In this document: positions 17,406 through 26,534 of the stretch, in pieces
Numbering within the stretch: the stretch's first letter is position 1
How the letters are laid out: each line of letters begins with the position of its first letter
Assembly (NCBI GenBank): GCA_019359515.1
Contig: JAHHHC010000012.1
Coordinates: 1 to 64,000 of the forward strand
Origin: Desmonostoc vinosum HA7617-LM4
GTDB lineage: Bacteria > Cyanobacteriota > Cyanobacteriia > Cyanobacteriales > Nostocaceae
DNA length: 64,000 nucleotides
Direction of reading: 5' to 3'
Position numbers and translations under genes: made by a program
Notes under the pieces: model-generated
Database searches by the model: none
What the model saw: only the letters and a program-made list of their open reading frames with translations
Told to the model about the DNA's origin: nothing

Positions 17406-19796
17406 TTACTCTCTCAAAACTTTTGCTAAACGTTCAGAGATGGCGTTGTAATAGCGATCGCTGATATCTTCGATCCTAACTTTGATTAGTGTTTGGTTAT
17501 CAGTGGTCAAAACCACCAAACCAATGTCGAGATTACCAACTGTACCTATTTTTTGCCAGTCTTGCTCAAGATGTTCTTGTAAGTAGGATTCCCAAATTTC
17601 TTGTTGTTCTGAGGCTACAGAAACTACAATTCGCGCCCCACTTTCGCCGAATAGAATTTCATCAAGGCGTTGTAAATGATTACCCGAAATTTCTAAATGA
17701 ATTTCGGCACCGAGGTTGCCAGCAATGCAACATTCTGCCAAGGTAACTGCCAATCCTCCCTCTGCACAATCATGAGCTGAACGTACCCAACCTGCACGAA
17801 TTCCCTCGCGGCAAACTTGTTGTACACGGCGTTCTAAATCAAAATTTACCCGTGGCGGTCTTCCGGCGGCAATACTATGAATGGTAGCTAAATACTCAGA
17901 TGCTCCCAATTCAATTTTAGATTTGGGATTGGGGATTGGGGATAATCCCAGTAAATAAATCACATCGCCACTTGCTTGCCAACCTTGACCGCAAATTTTT
18001 GTAATATCAGGAATCAGTCCTACCATCCCAACAACAGGGGTAGGATAAATCGGCTGTGGAACACCTTGGGAATCGAGAGTTTCGTTATATAACGAAACAT
18101 TCCCGCCTGTAACTGGTGTTGCTAACTCGCGACAACCTTCAGCCAAGCCACGACATGCTTCGGCTAACTGCCAGTAACCAATGGGTTTTTCTGGACTACC
18201 AAAATTCAGGTTATCAGTTACTGCCAGAGGTTCTGCACCCACACAGCTAAGATTACGTGCAGCTTCTGCCACTACTGCCTTTGCTCCCTCATAGGGATCA
18301 AGGTAAACATAACGAGGATTGCAATCTACTGTAGCCGCCACCCCAGATTGAGGATTGAAACTTTCCCCCTGCTCCCCTGCTCCCCTGCTCCCCTGCCCTT
18401 CAAGGGGGCGTAGACGGACAACGGCGGCATCTGCACCACCTGGTAAGATTACGGTATTGTTTTGTACTTGATGGTCATATTGACGATAGACCCAGCGTTT
18501 AGAGGCGATCGTAGGCGTACTTAGCAAAGTTAAAAGGATATCGTTCCAACTTTGCAGGCGTCCCTGGATTTCAATACCAGTATTTGTACACTCAGGTAAG
18601 GAATCGGGTGTCCACTCCCAAGCTTGACGAGCATATTCTGGTGGTTCTGTCAATAAATCTCGATGGTAAAGTGGGGTATTCTCAGCCAACGCCTCAGCGG
18701 GGATTTCTGCTGCTACTTCCCCTCGGAAGAGAATTCGCACGATAGGTTCTGCAATGACTGTACCAGCGACAACAGCCTGAAGCCCCCAACGATGGAAAAT
18801 GTCAATTAATTCCTGTTCGCGTCCTTTTTGAGCGACGAATAGCATCCGTTCTTGAGATTCTGAAAGCAGGTATTCATAAGGAACCATCTCTGTTTCCCGC
18901 ACAGGAATCTTATCTAAATCCAGTTCGATTCCTACACCCCCTTTTGCGGCCATTTCTGATGTTGAACAGGTGATCCCTGCTGCACCCATATCTTGGGCGG
19001 CGACAACTGCACCTGTCTTGAATGCTTCCAGACAAGCCTCAATTAACGATTTTTCCAAAAACGGATCGCCTACTTGCACAGCAGGACGGTCATCTATTGA
19101 CTCATTACTCAATTCGGCACTGGCAAAACTCGCACCTCCCATACCATCACGTCCGGTAGTAGAACCAACATACAGCACAGGATTGCCTAAGCCAGAGGCT
19201 CCTGATTTGACGATTTCTGCTGTTTCCATTAATCCTAGTGCCATGACGTTCACTAAAGGATTACCAGAGTAAGCCGGGTCAAAGTAAACTTCGCCGCCAA
19301 CGGTGGGTACTCCGACACTATTACCATAGTGGGCAATCCCTGCTACTACACCGTGGAATAATCGTTGTGTTTTAGCATCTTCTAGAGAGCCGAAGCGCAG
19401 CGAGTTTAAGATAGCAATGGGACGCGCCCCCATTGTAAATATATCTCTGAGGATGCCACCTACTCCTGTTGCAGCCCCTTGAAAGGGTTCGACAGCCGAG
19501 GGGTGGTTATGAGATTCTATCTTAAACGCTAATTGCAATCCTTTTCCCAGGTCTACAACACCAGCATTTTCACCAGGCCCTACAAGGATACGGGGCCCTG
19601 TTGTGGGAAACTGTTTGAGTAAGGGGCGAGAATTTTTGTAACAACAATGCTCTGACCACATCACCCCAAACATTCCCAGTTCAGCTTTGTTAGGATGACG
19701 CCCTAAACGACGGACAATTTCTTCGTATTCTTCTGGCTTTATACCTTCAGCGGCAATTTCTTGGGCGGAAAAGGGAGCTTTTGAGGTAGCAGTCAT
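17406..19796 (-). CDS. purL: Phosphoribosylformylglycinamidine synthase subunit PurL
   Basis: This ATP-dependent amidotransferase subunit makes FGAM from FGAR; PurQ and PurS are expected elsewhere. It is 796 residues, slightly longer than usual. Conserved segments include [52 protein letters not shown] and the C-terminal [14 protein letters not shown]. Two low-complexity insertions are visible: [14 protein letters not shown] near residues 457-470 (DNA at about 18366-18405, an 8-base repeat) and SPIPNPKSK near residue 618 (DNA at 17920-17948, GGGATTG units). They look like in-frame repeat insertions in surface loops. The catalytic motifs are intact. Confidence 0.96.
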   Translation of the reverse strand: MTATSKAPFSAQEIAAEGIKPEEYEEIVRRLGRHPNKAELGMFGVMWSEHCCYKNSRPLLKQFPTTGPRILVGPGENAGVVDLGKGLQLAFKIESHNHPSAVEPFQGAATGVGGILRDIFTMGARPIAILNSLRFGSLEDAKTQRLFHGVVAGIAHYGNSVGVPTVGGEVYFDPAYSGNPLVNVMALGLMETAEIVKSGASGLGNPVLYVGSTTGRDGMGGASFASAELSNESIDDRPAVQVGDPFLEKSLIEACLEAFKTGAVVAAQDMGAAGITCSTSEMAAKGGVGIELDLDKIPVRETEMVPYEYLLSESQERMLFVAQKGREQELIDIFHRWGLQAVVAGTVIAEPIVRILFRGEVAAEIPAEALAENTPLYHRDLLTEPPEYARQAWEWTPDSLPECTNTGIEIQGRLQSWNDILLTLLSTPTIASKRWVYRQYDHQVQNNTVILPGGADAAVVRLRPLEGQGSRGAGEQGESFNPQSGVAATVDCNPRYVYLDPYEGAKAVVAEAARNLSCVGAEPLAVTDNLNFGSPEKPIGYWQLAEACRGLAEGCRELATPVTGGNVSLYNETLDSQGVPQPIYPTPVVGMVGLIPDITKICGQGWQASGDVIYLLGLSPIPNPKSKIELGASEYLATIHSIAAGRPPRVNFDLERRVQQVCREGIRAGWVRSAHDCAEGGLAVTLAECCIAGNLGAEIHLEISGNHLQRLDEILFGESGARIVVSVASEQQEIWESYLQEHLEQDWQKIGTVGNLDIGLVVLTTDNQTLIKVRIEDISDRYYNAISERLAKVLRE

Positions 19797-20130
19797 GGAA
19801 GTAATGCACCAAGAGGACAGAGCATTATTCTATCGATTTACTTGCCATGGTTGTAGCGCGTTGTTCTCAAAGTTTCTGATCACAGTGCAATCAATACGAC
19901 AAATGCGATCGCTCAGCTTCAACTCAAACCATAAAAACTTTGATGGCAAATTTTGTGTTAGAGATTGATTTTATAATCCATAGTCAAATTATCACTTGAT
20001 CTTACGCAGAACTCTACCGCCAGCTATAAATTATTGGGGTAAATGCAGTTTAGCTGTAACAATCAAGTGATGAAAATCACAAATGTTCTTGATTAAGATC
20101 GCCTACCTACAATAACTAATTTGGCATAGT
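19797..20130. other. Region upstream of purL and of the candidate small RNA
   Basis: This contains the presumed purL promoter (minus strand) and, on the plus strand, the presumed promoter of the small RNA candidate ending at 20209. No protein-coding gene is seen. Confidence 0.35.
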
Positions 20131-20136
20131 TATATA
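20131..20136 (+). promoter_or_regulatory. Possible -10 element of the small RNA candidate
   Basis: TATATA lies seven bases before the predicted 5' end at about 20142. No good -35 hexamer is visible at the expected distance, so this is weak. Confidence 0.25.
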
Positions 20137-20141
20137 CAACT

Positions 20142-20209
20142 GAACTCTAGCCGAGTCATTAATAGGGAACACACTAGTTGCCGACAGCTTTAATAACTGT
20201 CGGCTTTTT
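20142..20209 (+). ncRNA. Candidate Yfr2-like small RNA
   Basis: The segment ends in a textbook Rho-independent terminator with no gene upstream on the plus strand. It begins with a short hairpin (ACTC-tagcc-GAGT), continues with an unpaired stretch containing AGGGAACA and CACTAGTTG, and ends in the terminator. This order (5' hairpin, single-stranded GGAAACA-type motif, terminator) and the length near 68 bases are those of the cyanobacterial Yfr2 family, whose motif is AGGAAACA. The motif here has one mismatch, so family membership is a hypothesis; a terminated short transcript is more secure. Confidence 0.45.
20180..20209 (+). terminator. Orphan Rho-independent terminator
   Basis: A perfect 8-bp stem GCCGACAG/CTGTCGGC with a nine-base loop is followed directly by TTTTT. 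No protein gene on the plus strand precedes it within 2 kb, which implies a non-coding transcript. Confidence 0.8.
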
Positions 20210-20461
20210 GTATTGGGAGGTCGTTTGTCATTGGTCGGTTGTCATTTGCGAATTACCCATAATCACCAGCTACTAGCCACTGACCAATAGCATAAAATTT
20301 CCCCACAACTGGTTAATAACTTGACAGAGATTTTGCCATAGCCACTACCAAATGTGGGGAAGTTATGATCAAATTAGAGATTTTATGGATGTCGAGTGTT
20401 AATGCCTTGTACTCACTCTTACAGAAGCAGAGTTCATGCTGGAACTAGCACACACTTTGGC
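20210..20461. other. Region downstream of apcD
   Basis: A pair of complementary 9-mers, TTCCCCACA (20299-20307) and TGTGGGGAA (20353-20361), encloses about 45 bases. On the minus strand it is followed by ATTTTAT and could end the apcD transcript. No gene is seen. Confidence 0.35.
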
Positions 20462-20947
20462 TCAAGACATAGCTTGAGCGATGTAATCAAAGTAAGGTGC
20501 TGCTTCAGCAGCATCTTGTGCGCTTAGGAGGTCAAGAGAAGCTGTTTTGAGAGAATTGATTGCTTCTACCATTCCTGGCACAGGAACACCCAAAGAGTTA
20601 TACATTTCCCGCACGCCAATCAAACCAATTTTTTCAATCGGTTCTTTATCACCAGCAAGTACGCCATAGGTAATTAGGCGTAAGTACCAGCCAAAATCGC
20701 GGACGCACAGAGTACGTTGACGTTCTCCATAAGCATTCCCGCCGGGTGCGATAAAATCAGGACGCTTCTGCCAAAGTTTTTTGGTTGCTTCCTGAACTAT
20801 CTTTTTTTCGTTTTCAGCTAAGGTCGCAGCAATGCGCGTCCTTTGCTCGCCGGTTTGCAAAAATTCTTTGATACTCTTGAGTTCGCCACTGCTGGGATAA
20901 CGCAGTTCGTCGTCAGCTTTGAGAATAACTTGGCTAATTACAGTCAT
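20462..20947 (-). CDS. apcD: Allophycocyanin alpha-B chain (ApcD)
   Basis: This phycobilisome core subunit is a terminal emitter that passes energy to the photosystems, mainly photosystem I. I start at the ATG at 20947 ([24 protein letters not shown]), giving 161 residues, the normal length; the frame has five extra codons upstream. The phycocyanobilin-attaching cysteine is C81 in [16 protein letters not shown]. The segments [37 protein letters not shown] and EAAPYFDYI are typical. Residues [18 protein letters not shown] fit ApcD rather than ApcA. It is monocistronic, as in other cyanobacteria. Confidence 0.93.
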   Translation of the reverse strand: MTVISQVILKADDELRYPSSGELKSIKEFLQTGEQRTRIAATLAENEKKIVQEATKKLWQKRPDFIAPGGNAYGERQRTLCVRDFGWYLRLITYGVLAGDKEPIEKIGLIGVREMYNSLGVPVPGMVEAINSLKTASLDLLSAQDAAEAAPYFDYIAQAMS

Positions 20948-21069
20948 GATTATTACAATCACGCGAAGAAATATTATCTGCTAGTTTAACGAGTCTGAGG
21001 TACAGAAGTGAAGCGATTTGGGGAAGATGAGGAAGCAGGGGGCAGGGGAAGAGAATAACTCTTGACTAT

Positions 21070-21153
21070 CCCCAATCCCCAATCCCCAATCCCCAATCCC
21101 CAATCCCCAATCCCCAATCCCCAATCCCCAATCCCCAATCCCCAATCCCCAAT
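21070..21153. repeat. Twelve perfect tandem copies of CCCCAAT
   Basis: An uninterrupted array of exactly 12 heptamers (84 bases) ends five bases before the rlmD start codon. It occupies the entire leader where a Shine-Dalgarno sequence would be. A perfect array of this length is probably recent and prone to length change by slippage. Confidence 0.95.
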
Positions 21154-21158
21154 AACAA

Positions 21159-22532
21159 ATGACTAATACAGTTTGGCGACAGGGTGAATTAATTGAAGTT
21201 GCAATCACTGATTTGAGTGATACGGGCGATGGTGTCGGTCGCTGTGATCAGCGTGTGGTGTTTGTCGCGGATACTGTACCAGGCGATCGCGTTATGATCC
21301 GCTTGGTAAGTGTTAAACCTAAATATGCTCACGGTAAGCTTCAGCAAATTATCCAACCATCCCCTCACCGGATCAGACCTGGTTGCATTGTGGCTGATAA
21401 ATGCGGTGGTTGTCAGTGGCAGCATATTGATTATGATTATCAGCTTGTGGCTAAGCGCAATCAGGTGATTCAGGCTTTAGAACGAATTGGTGGTTTTGTG
21501 CAACCACCAGTAGACCCCGTACTTGCAGCTGCTTCTGCTTTTGGCTACCGCAATAAAGCTACTTATCCTTTGAGCAAATCGGCAACAGGACAAGTACAAG
21601 CTGGTTACTATCAAAAAAGTAGCCATCAATTAATAAACCTGAATCAATGCCCAGTTCAAGACCTGCGATTAAATCCTTTGCTGGCTGAAGTCAAGCAGGA
21701 CATCCAACAGCGAGGTTGGCAAATCTACAATGAACAGCGTCATCAAGGACAGATTCGCCATCTGAGTTTACGCATTGGACGACGCACAGGAGAAATGTTG
21801 CTGACTTTGGTGGTTAAAGATTGGAATTTGGCAGGAATTGAAAATCAAGCCCAAGCATGGTTAAAACGCTATTCTCAGTTAGTCGGAGTCTCACTCAATC
21901 GCAACCCTGAGCGCACAAATGCCATCTTTGGTGCTGACACTCGTTGCGTTGCTGGAGTTCCTTACCTACGAGAAAAATTCGCTGGATTAGAATTTCAAGT
22001 CCGCCCCGATACATTTTTTCAAATTTATACCGAAACAGCAGAAGAATTATTACAAATAATTCAGTCACAATTAAATCTTTTGGGGCATGAAGTACTAGTT
22101 GATGCATATTGTGGTATCGGAACTTTAACTTTACCTTTAGCAAAACAAGTACGCCAAGTTACAGGTTTAGAAGTGCAACCAAAGGCAGTAGAACAAGCAA
22201 TAGTCAATGCTCAGATCAACGGGATAAATAACGTAACATTTCAAGTTGGCGCAGTAGAGAAATTGTTACCAAAAATGGGCACACTACCAGAAGTGGTACT
22301 AATCGACCCACCACGTAAGGGGTGCGATCGCGCTGTCATTGACACTTTACTGCGCTCGAAACCATCTCAGATTGTTTACGTCAGCTGTAAAGTAGCAACC
22401 CTCGCGCGTGACCTCAAATTACTTTGTCAAGAAGGGCAATACACTCTCACACGAGTACAACCTGCTGATTTTTTTCCTCAAACAGCTCACGTGGAAACTG
22501 CTGCTTTTCTGGTGTTACCACATTTGGGCTAG
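21159..22532 (+). CDS. rlmD: 23S rRNA (uracil-C5)-methyltransferase RlmD/RumA type
   Basis: This SAM-dependent RNA m5U methyltransferase has 457 residues. An N-terminal TRAM domain (about 5-60) is followed by iron-sulfur cysteines ([13 protein letters not shown], then NQCPVQ). The SAM-binding motif [16 protein letters not shown] lies near residue 315. Catalytic motifs IDPPRKGCD and [15 protein letters not shown] complete the RumA signature. The exact rRNA position modified is inferred from family (U1939 for RlmD; RlmCD-type enzymes modify two sites). The leader is the CCCCAAT array and no Shine-Dalgarno is seen, so translation initiation may be inefficient or variable. Confidence 0.9.
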   Translation: MTNTVWRQGELIEVAITDLSDTGDGVGRCDQRVVFVADTVPGDRVMIRLVSVKPKYAHGKLQQIIQPSPHRIRPGCIVADKCGGCQWQHIDYDYQLVAKRNQVIQALERIGGFVQPPVDPVLAAASAFGYRNKATYPLSKSATGQVQAGYYQKSSHQLINLNQCPVQDLRLNPLLAEVKQDIQQRGWQIYNEQRHQGQIRHLSLRIGRRTGEMLLTLVVKDWNLAGIENQAQAWLKRYSQLVGVSLNRNPERTNAIFGADTRCVAGVPYLREKFAGLEFQVRPDTFFQIYTETAEELLQIIQSQLNLLGHEVLVDAYCGIGTLTLPLAKQVRQVTGLEVQPKAVEQAIVNAQINGINNVTFQVGAVEKLLPKMGTLPEVVLIDPPRKGCDRAVIDTLLRSKPSQIVYVSCKVATLARDLKLLCQEGQYTLTRVQPADFFPQTAHVETAAFLVLPHLG

Positions 22533-22955
22533 GATACTGAATCCTTTACAAAAGCTCAAATTTCAAATTTGTAGTCTATTGCATAATAAAAATGCTAAAA
22601 TTGAATTAAGCTAAAAATAGAAATTCATTTTGTTTAAAGAATTCAAGTTGCATAGGCTCTTCAAAATATGAAGTAGATTGCACAAATTATCAGTCGGCAA
22701 CTAACAAGAGTATCAATGTACTCTTTTGTATTTTAAGCATCTTCCATTAAGTTGCTAACTGTATTAGCAAATTAATTACAGCCGTTCTATGTTAAAGCAA
22801 TTTAAACTCATTTATAGAGTCAATGCTCCCTAGCATTTTCACAATTTAGTTTAAAAGACGCAAGTTTGAAGGCAGCATGACCACCTCAATTTCTATCAGG
22901 GTGCCTGTTATAGCAAACTGATGTCTAGCTAACTGAAAGCTATGGGGTTTCTCTT
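22533..22955. other. Intergenic region rlmD / RsbW-like gene
   Basis: Besides the hairpin at 22706-22728, the 420 bases are AT-rich with no gene evident. The promoter of the downstream kinase-like gene is expected here. Confidence 0.4.
22706..22728 (+). terminator. Probable terminator after rlmD
   Basis: AAGAGTA pairs with TACTCTT around a six-base loop (TCAATG), followed by TTG and then TATTTT. It is about 170 bases after the rlmD stop, so part of the read-through region is transcribed. Confidence 0.5.
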
Positions 22956-23405
22956 GTGATTACCATTTCGCTCCGTCCGGTTGGACGATACTGGGGCACA
23001 ATTAGTTTCGCCTCAACTCTCTATCTTTGTCCAATACTAGATTTACTGTTGGCAGAGATTCCAGCAAAGCTACAAGCAGAACTGCGGCTAGGACTTCAAG
23101 AAGCCCTGGTAAATGCAGCTAAACATGGTAATAATCTTGATCCCAGTAAAACTGTTGTAGTACGTTTTTCTCTTATTAATGATCAGTACTGGTGGATAAT
23201 ATCAGACCAGGGTAGTGGTTTTATTCCCGAATGCGTTTGTGATAGCGATCCCATAGACTATCTACCACCAGACGAAGCAGAAAGTGGTCGCGGTCTATCT
23301 CTGCTACATCAAATTTTTGATCAGGTAGAGTGGAACCGCAAAGGGACGGAGTTAAGACTTTGTAAACAATTAGAAAACCGCCCCAGGCTGTCTTTGAGAC
23401 GGTGA
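22956..23405 (+). CDS. RsbW-like ATP-binding protein (anti-sigma-factor kinase family)
   Basis: The 149-residue protein consists of one HATPase_c domain. The N box is LRLGLQEALVNAAKHGN (about residues 44-60), the G1 box is SDQGSGF, and the G2 region is ESGRGLSLLHQIFD. No phospho-acceptor His or receiver domain is present. This fits the RsbW/SpoIIAB group, which phosphorylates anti-anti-sigma factors or binds partner proteins. No partner STAS protein or sigma factor is adjacent. The start is a GTG at 22956, and no better start is visible. Confidence 0.8.
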   Translation: MITISLRPVGRYWGTISFASTLYLCPILDLLLAEIPAKLQAELRLGLQEALVNAAKHGNNLDPSKTVVVRFSLINDQYWWIISDQGSGFIPECVCDSDPIDYLPPDEAESGRGLSLLHQIFDQVEWNRKGTELRLCKQLENRPRLSLRR

Positions 23406-23536
23406 GAGGGGAGTAGTGAGTGGTGAGTAGGCAGTAGGGTTAATCAGTATTAAACTGGTTTTTTCCTAGTTCTATTCTCCACTTATTTGCTTTGATGGGG
23501 GTGTAGGGGAAGAAAAAATGTTTCTTTAATTACAAA

Positions 23537-23590
23537 TTACGCGCTTCGCAGCGGTAGCGACGTAGGAGCGTCATTACGAATTACGAATTA
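23537..23590. repeat. Dispersed repeat copy A (GACGTAGGAGCGTC palindrome type)
   Basis: This shares the core GCAGCGGTAGCGACGTAGGAG, and the flanking ATTACGAATTACGAATTA, with segments at 38048-38109 (inverted) and 63276-63338. The core contains the near-palindrome GACG...CGTC. Its right end supplies the last codons and stop of the neighbouring 98-residue gene on the minus strand. Confidence 0.8.
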
Positions 23591-23870
23591 TCTCCTTACT
23601 CCCATGTGTTGGACAAGGCGGGGCTGAAATAGACCGATTTAACCAACCAGCAGCTTGTTCTAATCTGGCAAGGGCTTCTTGTGGCTGATTTTTGAGGAGA
23701 AATACAATTGCTGCTGCTGCTTGTTCATTGGCGCGAGAATTGCGGTTAGACTTGAGGCGATGCCAATCATCAGGGGAAATGCTTAACCTCTCCATTAGGG
23801 CTTGGGCTAGTTCTAAGGTACTTAATTCATTTAGTAGAGTAGTTTTAGGCAATTGGGTAGGTTGAGACAT
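23574..23870 (-). CDS. Small conserved hypothetical protein with repeat-derived C-terminus
   Basis: The protein has 98 residues, largely helical, with no signal peptide. A leucine-rich N-terminal helix (LLNELSTLELAQALMERLS) is followed by SPDDWHRLKSNRNSRANEQAAAAIVFLL and a TPR-like helix pair (QPQEALARLEQAAGWLNRSI). I recognise it as a type of protein conserved in cyanobacteria but cannot assign a function. The last residues (about EIIRNS) and the stop are encoded by the dispersed repeat, so the native C-terminus has probably been replaced or extended. Confidence 0.65.
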   Translation of the reverse strand: MSQPTQLPKTTLLNELSTLELAQALMERLSISPDDWHRLKSNRNSRANEQAAAAIVFLLKNQPQEALARLEQAAGWLNRSISAPPCPTHGSKEIIRNS

Positions 23871-23947
23871 ATATTAGAGTCCTTTGTCCTTTGTCTTTTG
23901 ACAAATGACTATTAACTGGCATTTTATCCTAGTTTACTACTTACTAA

Positions 23948-24310
23948 ATGAAGCCGTCTAAACAATCGCACCCCTCAGAGGAAAACCAAGAACCAGATTT
24001 TGAACAAGAACTTGCACAAGTAGAGCGATCGCTTTCTTCTTTAAAAGAGCGTTACACTCAAGTACAACGCGATCGCTCCTTAAAATCAGAATATCAACAA
24101 CACTTAAACAAACTCAATAAAAATAAACATCAGACGCCAGAAATCAAAGCCGAGTTACGGCAAATCAAGCAGCAATTGGAAGTGTTAGAAATAAACTTAG
24201 AAAGCCAGTTATTTTCTTGGGGTAGTCTCAAGGAACCTTTCTGGCAAGCTGTCCGCTTTGGTGGAATGGGCGTTATTATAGGCTGGATATTAAAATCCTG
24301 TACCGGGTAG
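23948..24310 (+). CDS. Coiled-coil protein with C-terminal membrane anchor
   Basis: The 120-residue protein starts with a polar segment, followed by a charged helical region rich in Glu, Lys and Gln (about residues 18-88) that should form a coiled coil. The C-terminal hydrophobic stretch [15 protein letters not shown] is a likely tail anchor. I know similar proteins only as conserved hypotheticals of cyanobacteria. The stop is two bases before the asnS start, so the two genes are probably co-transcribed. Function is not evident. Confidence 0.7.
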   Translation: MKPSKQSHPSEENQEPDFEQELAQVERSLSSLKERYTQVQRDRSLKSEYQQHLNKLNKNKHQTPEIKAELRQIKQQLEVLEINLESQLFSWGSLKEPFWQAVRFGGMGVIIGWILKSCTG

Positions 24311-24312
24311 AT

Positions 24313-25704
24313 ATGGTAAATCGACGAATTGCAGAAATATTACGAAGTGGTCAACCTGATGAGTCCCTGCAAGTTCAAGGTTGGGTACGGACAAAGCGTG
24401 AGTCCAAAGGGTTTGCTTTTATTGAAGTTAATGACGGCTCATCCTTGGCTAATTTGCAAGTCGTCATTAATCAAGATTTGCCAGATTATGAAGCTAGCTT
24501 GAAAAAGCTGAATACAGGTGCGGCGGTAGAAGTGGCTGGGGTGCTAGTGGCTTCCCAAGGTAAAGGACAGCGGATTGAATTAAAAGCACAGACGCTGAAA
24601 GTCTACGGTGAAGCTGATCCCGAAACATATCCCCTACAAAAGAAACGCCATTCCTTTGAGTTTCTGCGAACCATTGGACATTTGCGATCGCGGACTAATT
24701 CGTTTGGTGCAGTTTTCCGTGTGAGAAATGCCTGTTCTACAGCGATTCATCAATTCTTTCACGAAAGAGGCTTTTTGTGGGTACATACTCCAATTATCAC
24801 TGCTAGCGATTGCGAGGGTGCGGGTGAACTTTTTAGCGTCACCAGTTTGGATCTCAAGAATATTCCCCGCACAGACAATCAAGCGATAGATTACACGCAG
24901 GACTTTTTTGGTAAACCCACATATCTCACTGTTAGTGGCCAGTTGGAAGCGGAAGTGATGGCGATGGCGTTTTCTAACGTTTACACCTTCGGCCCTACCT
25001 TCCGTGCAGAAAATTCTAACACTTCCCGCCATTTAGCAGAATTTTGGATGGTGGAGCCAGAAATGGCTTTTTGTGATTTGGAAGGTGATATGGATTTAGC
25101 TGAGGCGTTTCTCAAACATATTTTTAAATATGTGATGGAAACTTGCCCAGAGGACATGGAATTTTTCAATCAGCGGATTGATGATACTGTGTTGGCAACA
25201 GCTGAGAATATAGTTAATAATCAATTTGAGCGCTTGAGTTATACAGATGCGATCGCGCTTTTAGAAAAAGCTGATGTCAAATTTGAATATCTCGTGAGTT
25301 GGGGATTAGATTTACAATCAGAACATGAGCGTTATCTGGCTGAACAGCTTTTCAAAAAGCCTGTAATTGTTACCGATTATCCAGCGCAGATTAAAGCTTT
25401 TTATATGCGTTTGAACGATGATGAGAAAACCGTTCGCGCCATGGATATTCTTGCACCGAAAATAGGTGAAATTATTGGTGGTTCGCAACGGGAAGAACGG
25501 TTAGAAGTTTTAGAACGCCGTGTGATAGCGCAAGGAATGCAACCAGAGGATTTGTGGTGGTATCTTGACTTGCGTCGTTATGGTACTGTTCCTCACGCGG
25601 GTTTTGGCTTGGGTTTTGAAAGACTTGTGCAATTCATGACGGGTATGGCAAATATTCGTGATGTCATTCCGTTTCCACGCACACCGCAAAGCGCCGAATT
25701 TTAG
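24313..25704 (+). CDS. asnS: Asparaginyl-tRNA synthetase
   Basis: This class IIb aminoacyl-tRNA synthetase of 463 residues charges tRNA-Asn. An N-terminal OB-fold anticodon-binding domain ([24 protein letters not shown], about 20-43) precedes the catalytic core. Motif 1 includes [25 protein letters not shown], motif 2 is [22 protein letters not shown], and motif 3 is [14 protein letters not shown]. The final [16 protein letters not shown] is typical of AsnS. It follows the small coiled-coil gene with a two-base gap, and a hairpin follows the stop. Confidence 0.97.
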   Translation: MVNRRIAEILRSGQPDESLQVQGWVRTKRESKGFAFIEVNDGSSLANLQVVINQDLPDYEASLKKLNTGAAVEVAGVLVASQGKGQRIELKAQTLKVYGEADPETYPLQKKRHSFEFLRTIGHLRSRTNSFGAVFRVRNACSTAIHQFFHERGFLWVHTPIITASDCEGAGELFSVTSLDLKNIPRTDNQAIDYTQDFFGKPTYLTVSGQLEAEVMAMAFSNVYTFGPTFRAENSNTSRHLAEFWMVEPEMAFCDLEGDMDLAEAFLKHIFKYVMETCPEDMEFFNQRIDDTVLATAENIVNNQFERLSYTDAIALLEKADVKFEYLVSWGLDLQSEHERYLAEQLFKKPVIVTDYPAQIKAFYMRLNDDEKTVRAMDILAPKIGEIIGGSQREERLEVLERRVIAQGMQPEDLWWYLDLRRYGTVPHAGFGLGFERLVQFMTGMANIRDVIPFPRTPQSAEF

Positions 25705-25730
25705 TTTTCGTACAAAGGTGTAAGTTTTCT

Positions 25731-25752
25731 TTCCCAGGTTGAAGCCTGGGAA
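25731..25752 (+). terminator. Hairpin after asnS
   Basis: TTCCCAGG pairs perfectly with CCTGGGAA around a six-base loop, 26 bases after the stop. No T-run follows, so termination is possible but not certain. This stem also occurs as a dispersed motif in related genomes. Confidence 0.4.
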
Positions 25753-25784
25753 GAGAATCTCACAAGTTGTATCTCTAATTTATA

Positions 25785-25877
25785 CTGCATGGGTTTATCA
25801 AGAAAAGTCAGAAAACTCCAAAAAAACAATTAGATTTAGCTTTGCAACGTAAACAGATATTGGAGGCGCAAGTATGA
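25785..25877 (+). pseudogene. Remnant of a HigB/Gp49-type (DUF891) toxin
   Basis: Thirty codons read LHGFIKKSQKTPKKQ, then LDLALQRKQILEAQV and a stop. The LHGF.KK.QKTPKK motif is the C-terminus of phage Gp49-like RelE/HigB toxins. A stop codon (TAA) lies two codons upstream of the leucine, and no earlier part of the gene can be traced. The stop overlaps the following antitoxin ATG by four bases (ATGA), the usual toxin-antitoxin junction, so this is a decayed toxin rather than chance. Confidence 0.75.
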
Positions 25878-26131
25878 CAGAAAATCCATATATTGGTTCT
25901 TCTTTTGATGCGTTTTTAGAAGAAGATGGAACATTAGATGAAATCAACTTAATAGCTATCAAGAGAGTGATTGCTTGGCAAATTAGAGAAGCAATGGCAC
26001 AAAAAAAGATCACTAAAACAGCTATGGCAGAGAAGATGAAAACTAGTAGATCATCTGTTGATAGACTCTTAGACCCTGATAACCCTTCTGTGACTTTAGA
26101 TACGATTGATAAGGCTGCCAGAGATTGGTAA
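25874..26131 (+). CDS. Helix-turn-helix antitoxin, orphaned
   Basis: The protein has 85 residues. A helix-turn-helix of Fis/XRE type is seen in REAMAQKKITKTAMAEKMKTSRSSVDRLLDPDNPSVTLDTIDKAA. Antitoxins of HigB/Gp49-type systems have this organisation. Its start overlaps the stop of the toxin remnant, so it is the second gene of a former toxin-antitoxin operon. It seems intact, though it ends soon after the HTH (AARDW), shorter than usual because such proteins often end AARALGK plus a tail. It may still autoregulate or neutralise a related toxin. Confidence 0.8.
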   Translation: MTENPYIGSSFDAFLEEDGTLDEINLIAIKRVIAWQIREAMAQKKITKTAMAEKMKTSRSSVDRLLDPDNPSVTLDTIDKAARDW

Positions 26132-26257
26132 GAAAATACGTTTTGAGTTAGTAGATATTGTTTAGAACAAAAAGTAGAGATTAAATTAGATTTAAATGTA
26201 GAAAAGCCTGATGAATAGAGACCTATAATCTTTATTTTTAATAAAACTTAATTTTAA

Positions 26258-26294
26258 ATTTAGGATTTTAGATTGCCAATCTAAAATCCTAAAT
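26258..26294. repeat. Perfect 17-bp inverted repeat with 3-base loop
   Basis: ATTTAGGATTTTAGATT and its exact complement surround GCC. It is long and AT-rich, with no T-run after it. It resembles the aatctaaaatccaaaat repeats dispersed in Nostoc-like genomes. Confidence 0.85.
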
Positions 26295-26478
26295 CAGAAA
26301 GTACTAATGCCTGGAGGTCACAATGGGTTTGATTTGACTTCAGATAGTCGCTTTACCCTGGAATTCTGAAGAAAAATATTCCCTATTGCAAGCGCCCTAA
26401 TAACCCAACTGGACAACTCTAGGGAGAAATTTTTGACAAATTCACCTTGCAACCATAAAGCTTTGTAACTAAGTTATC

Positions 26479-26525
26479 AGCATTCAGCAGTCAGTTAAGC
26501 ACCGAAAACCTGACGGCTGAATGCT
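26479..26525 (-). terminator. Probable terminator of the LuxR-type regulator
   Basis: AGCATTCAGCAGTCAG pairs with CTGACGGCTGAATGCT with one mismatch around a 15-base loop, starting 10 bases after the stop of the response-regulator gene on the minus strand. There is no clear T-run, but the position and strength suggest transcript ending. Confidence 0.5.
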
Positions 26526-26534
26526 AATAGCTAT

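Larger units (their letters stand above)
26132..26534. other. Intergenic region with two long inverted repeats
   Basis: No gene is seen in 400 bases. It contains the perfect 17-bp inverted repeat at 26258-26294 and the terminator-like stem at 26479-26525, both listed separately. Confidence 0.5.

Noticed and set aside
20981-21208. 75-codon minus-strand frame through the CCCCAAT array
   Set aside because: It translates the heptamers as WGLGIGD units and is not a protein.
26258-26294. 17-bp perfect inverted repeat considered as a transposon end or operator
   Set aside because: It is a single compact hairpin without duplicated target or coding neighbour, and looks like the common dispersed hairpins of such genomes.
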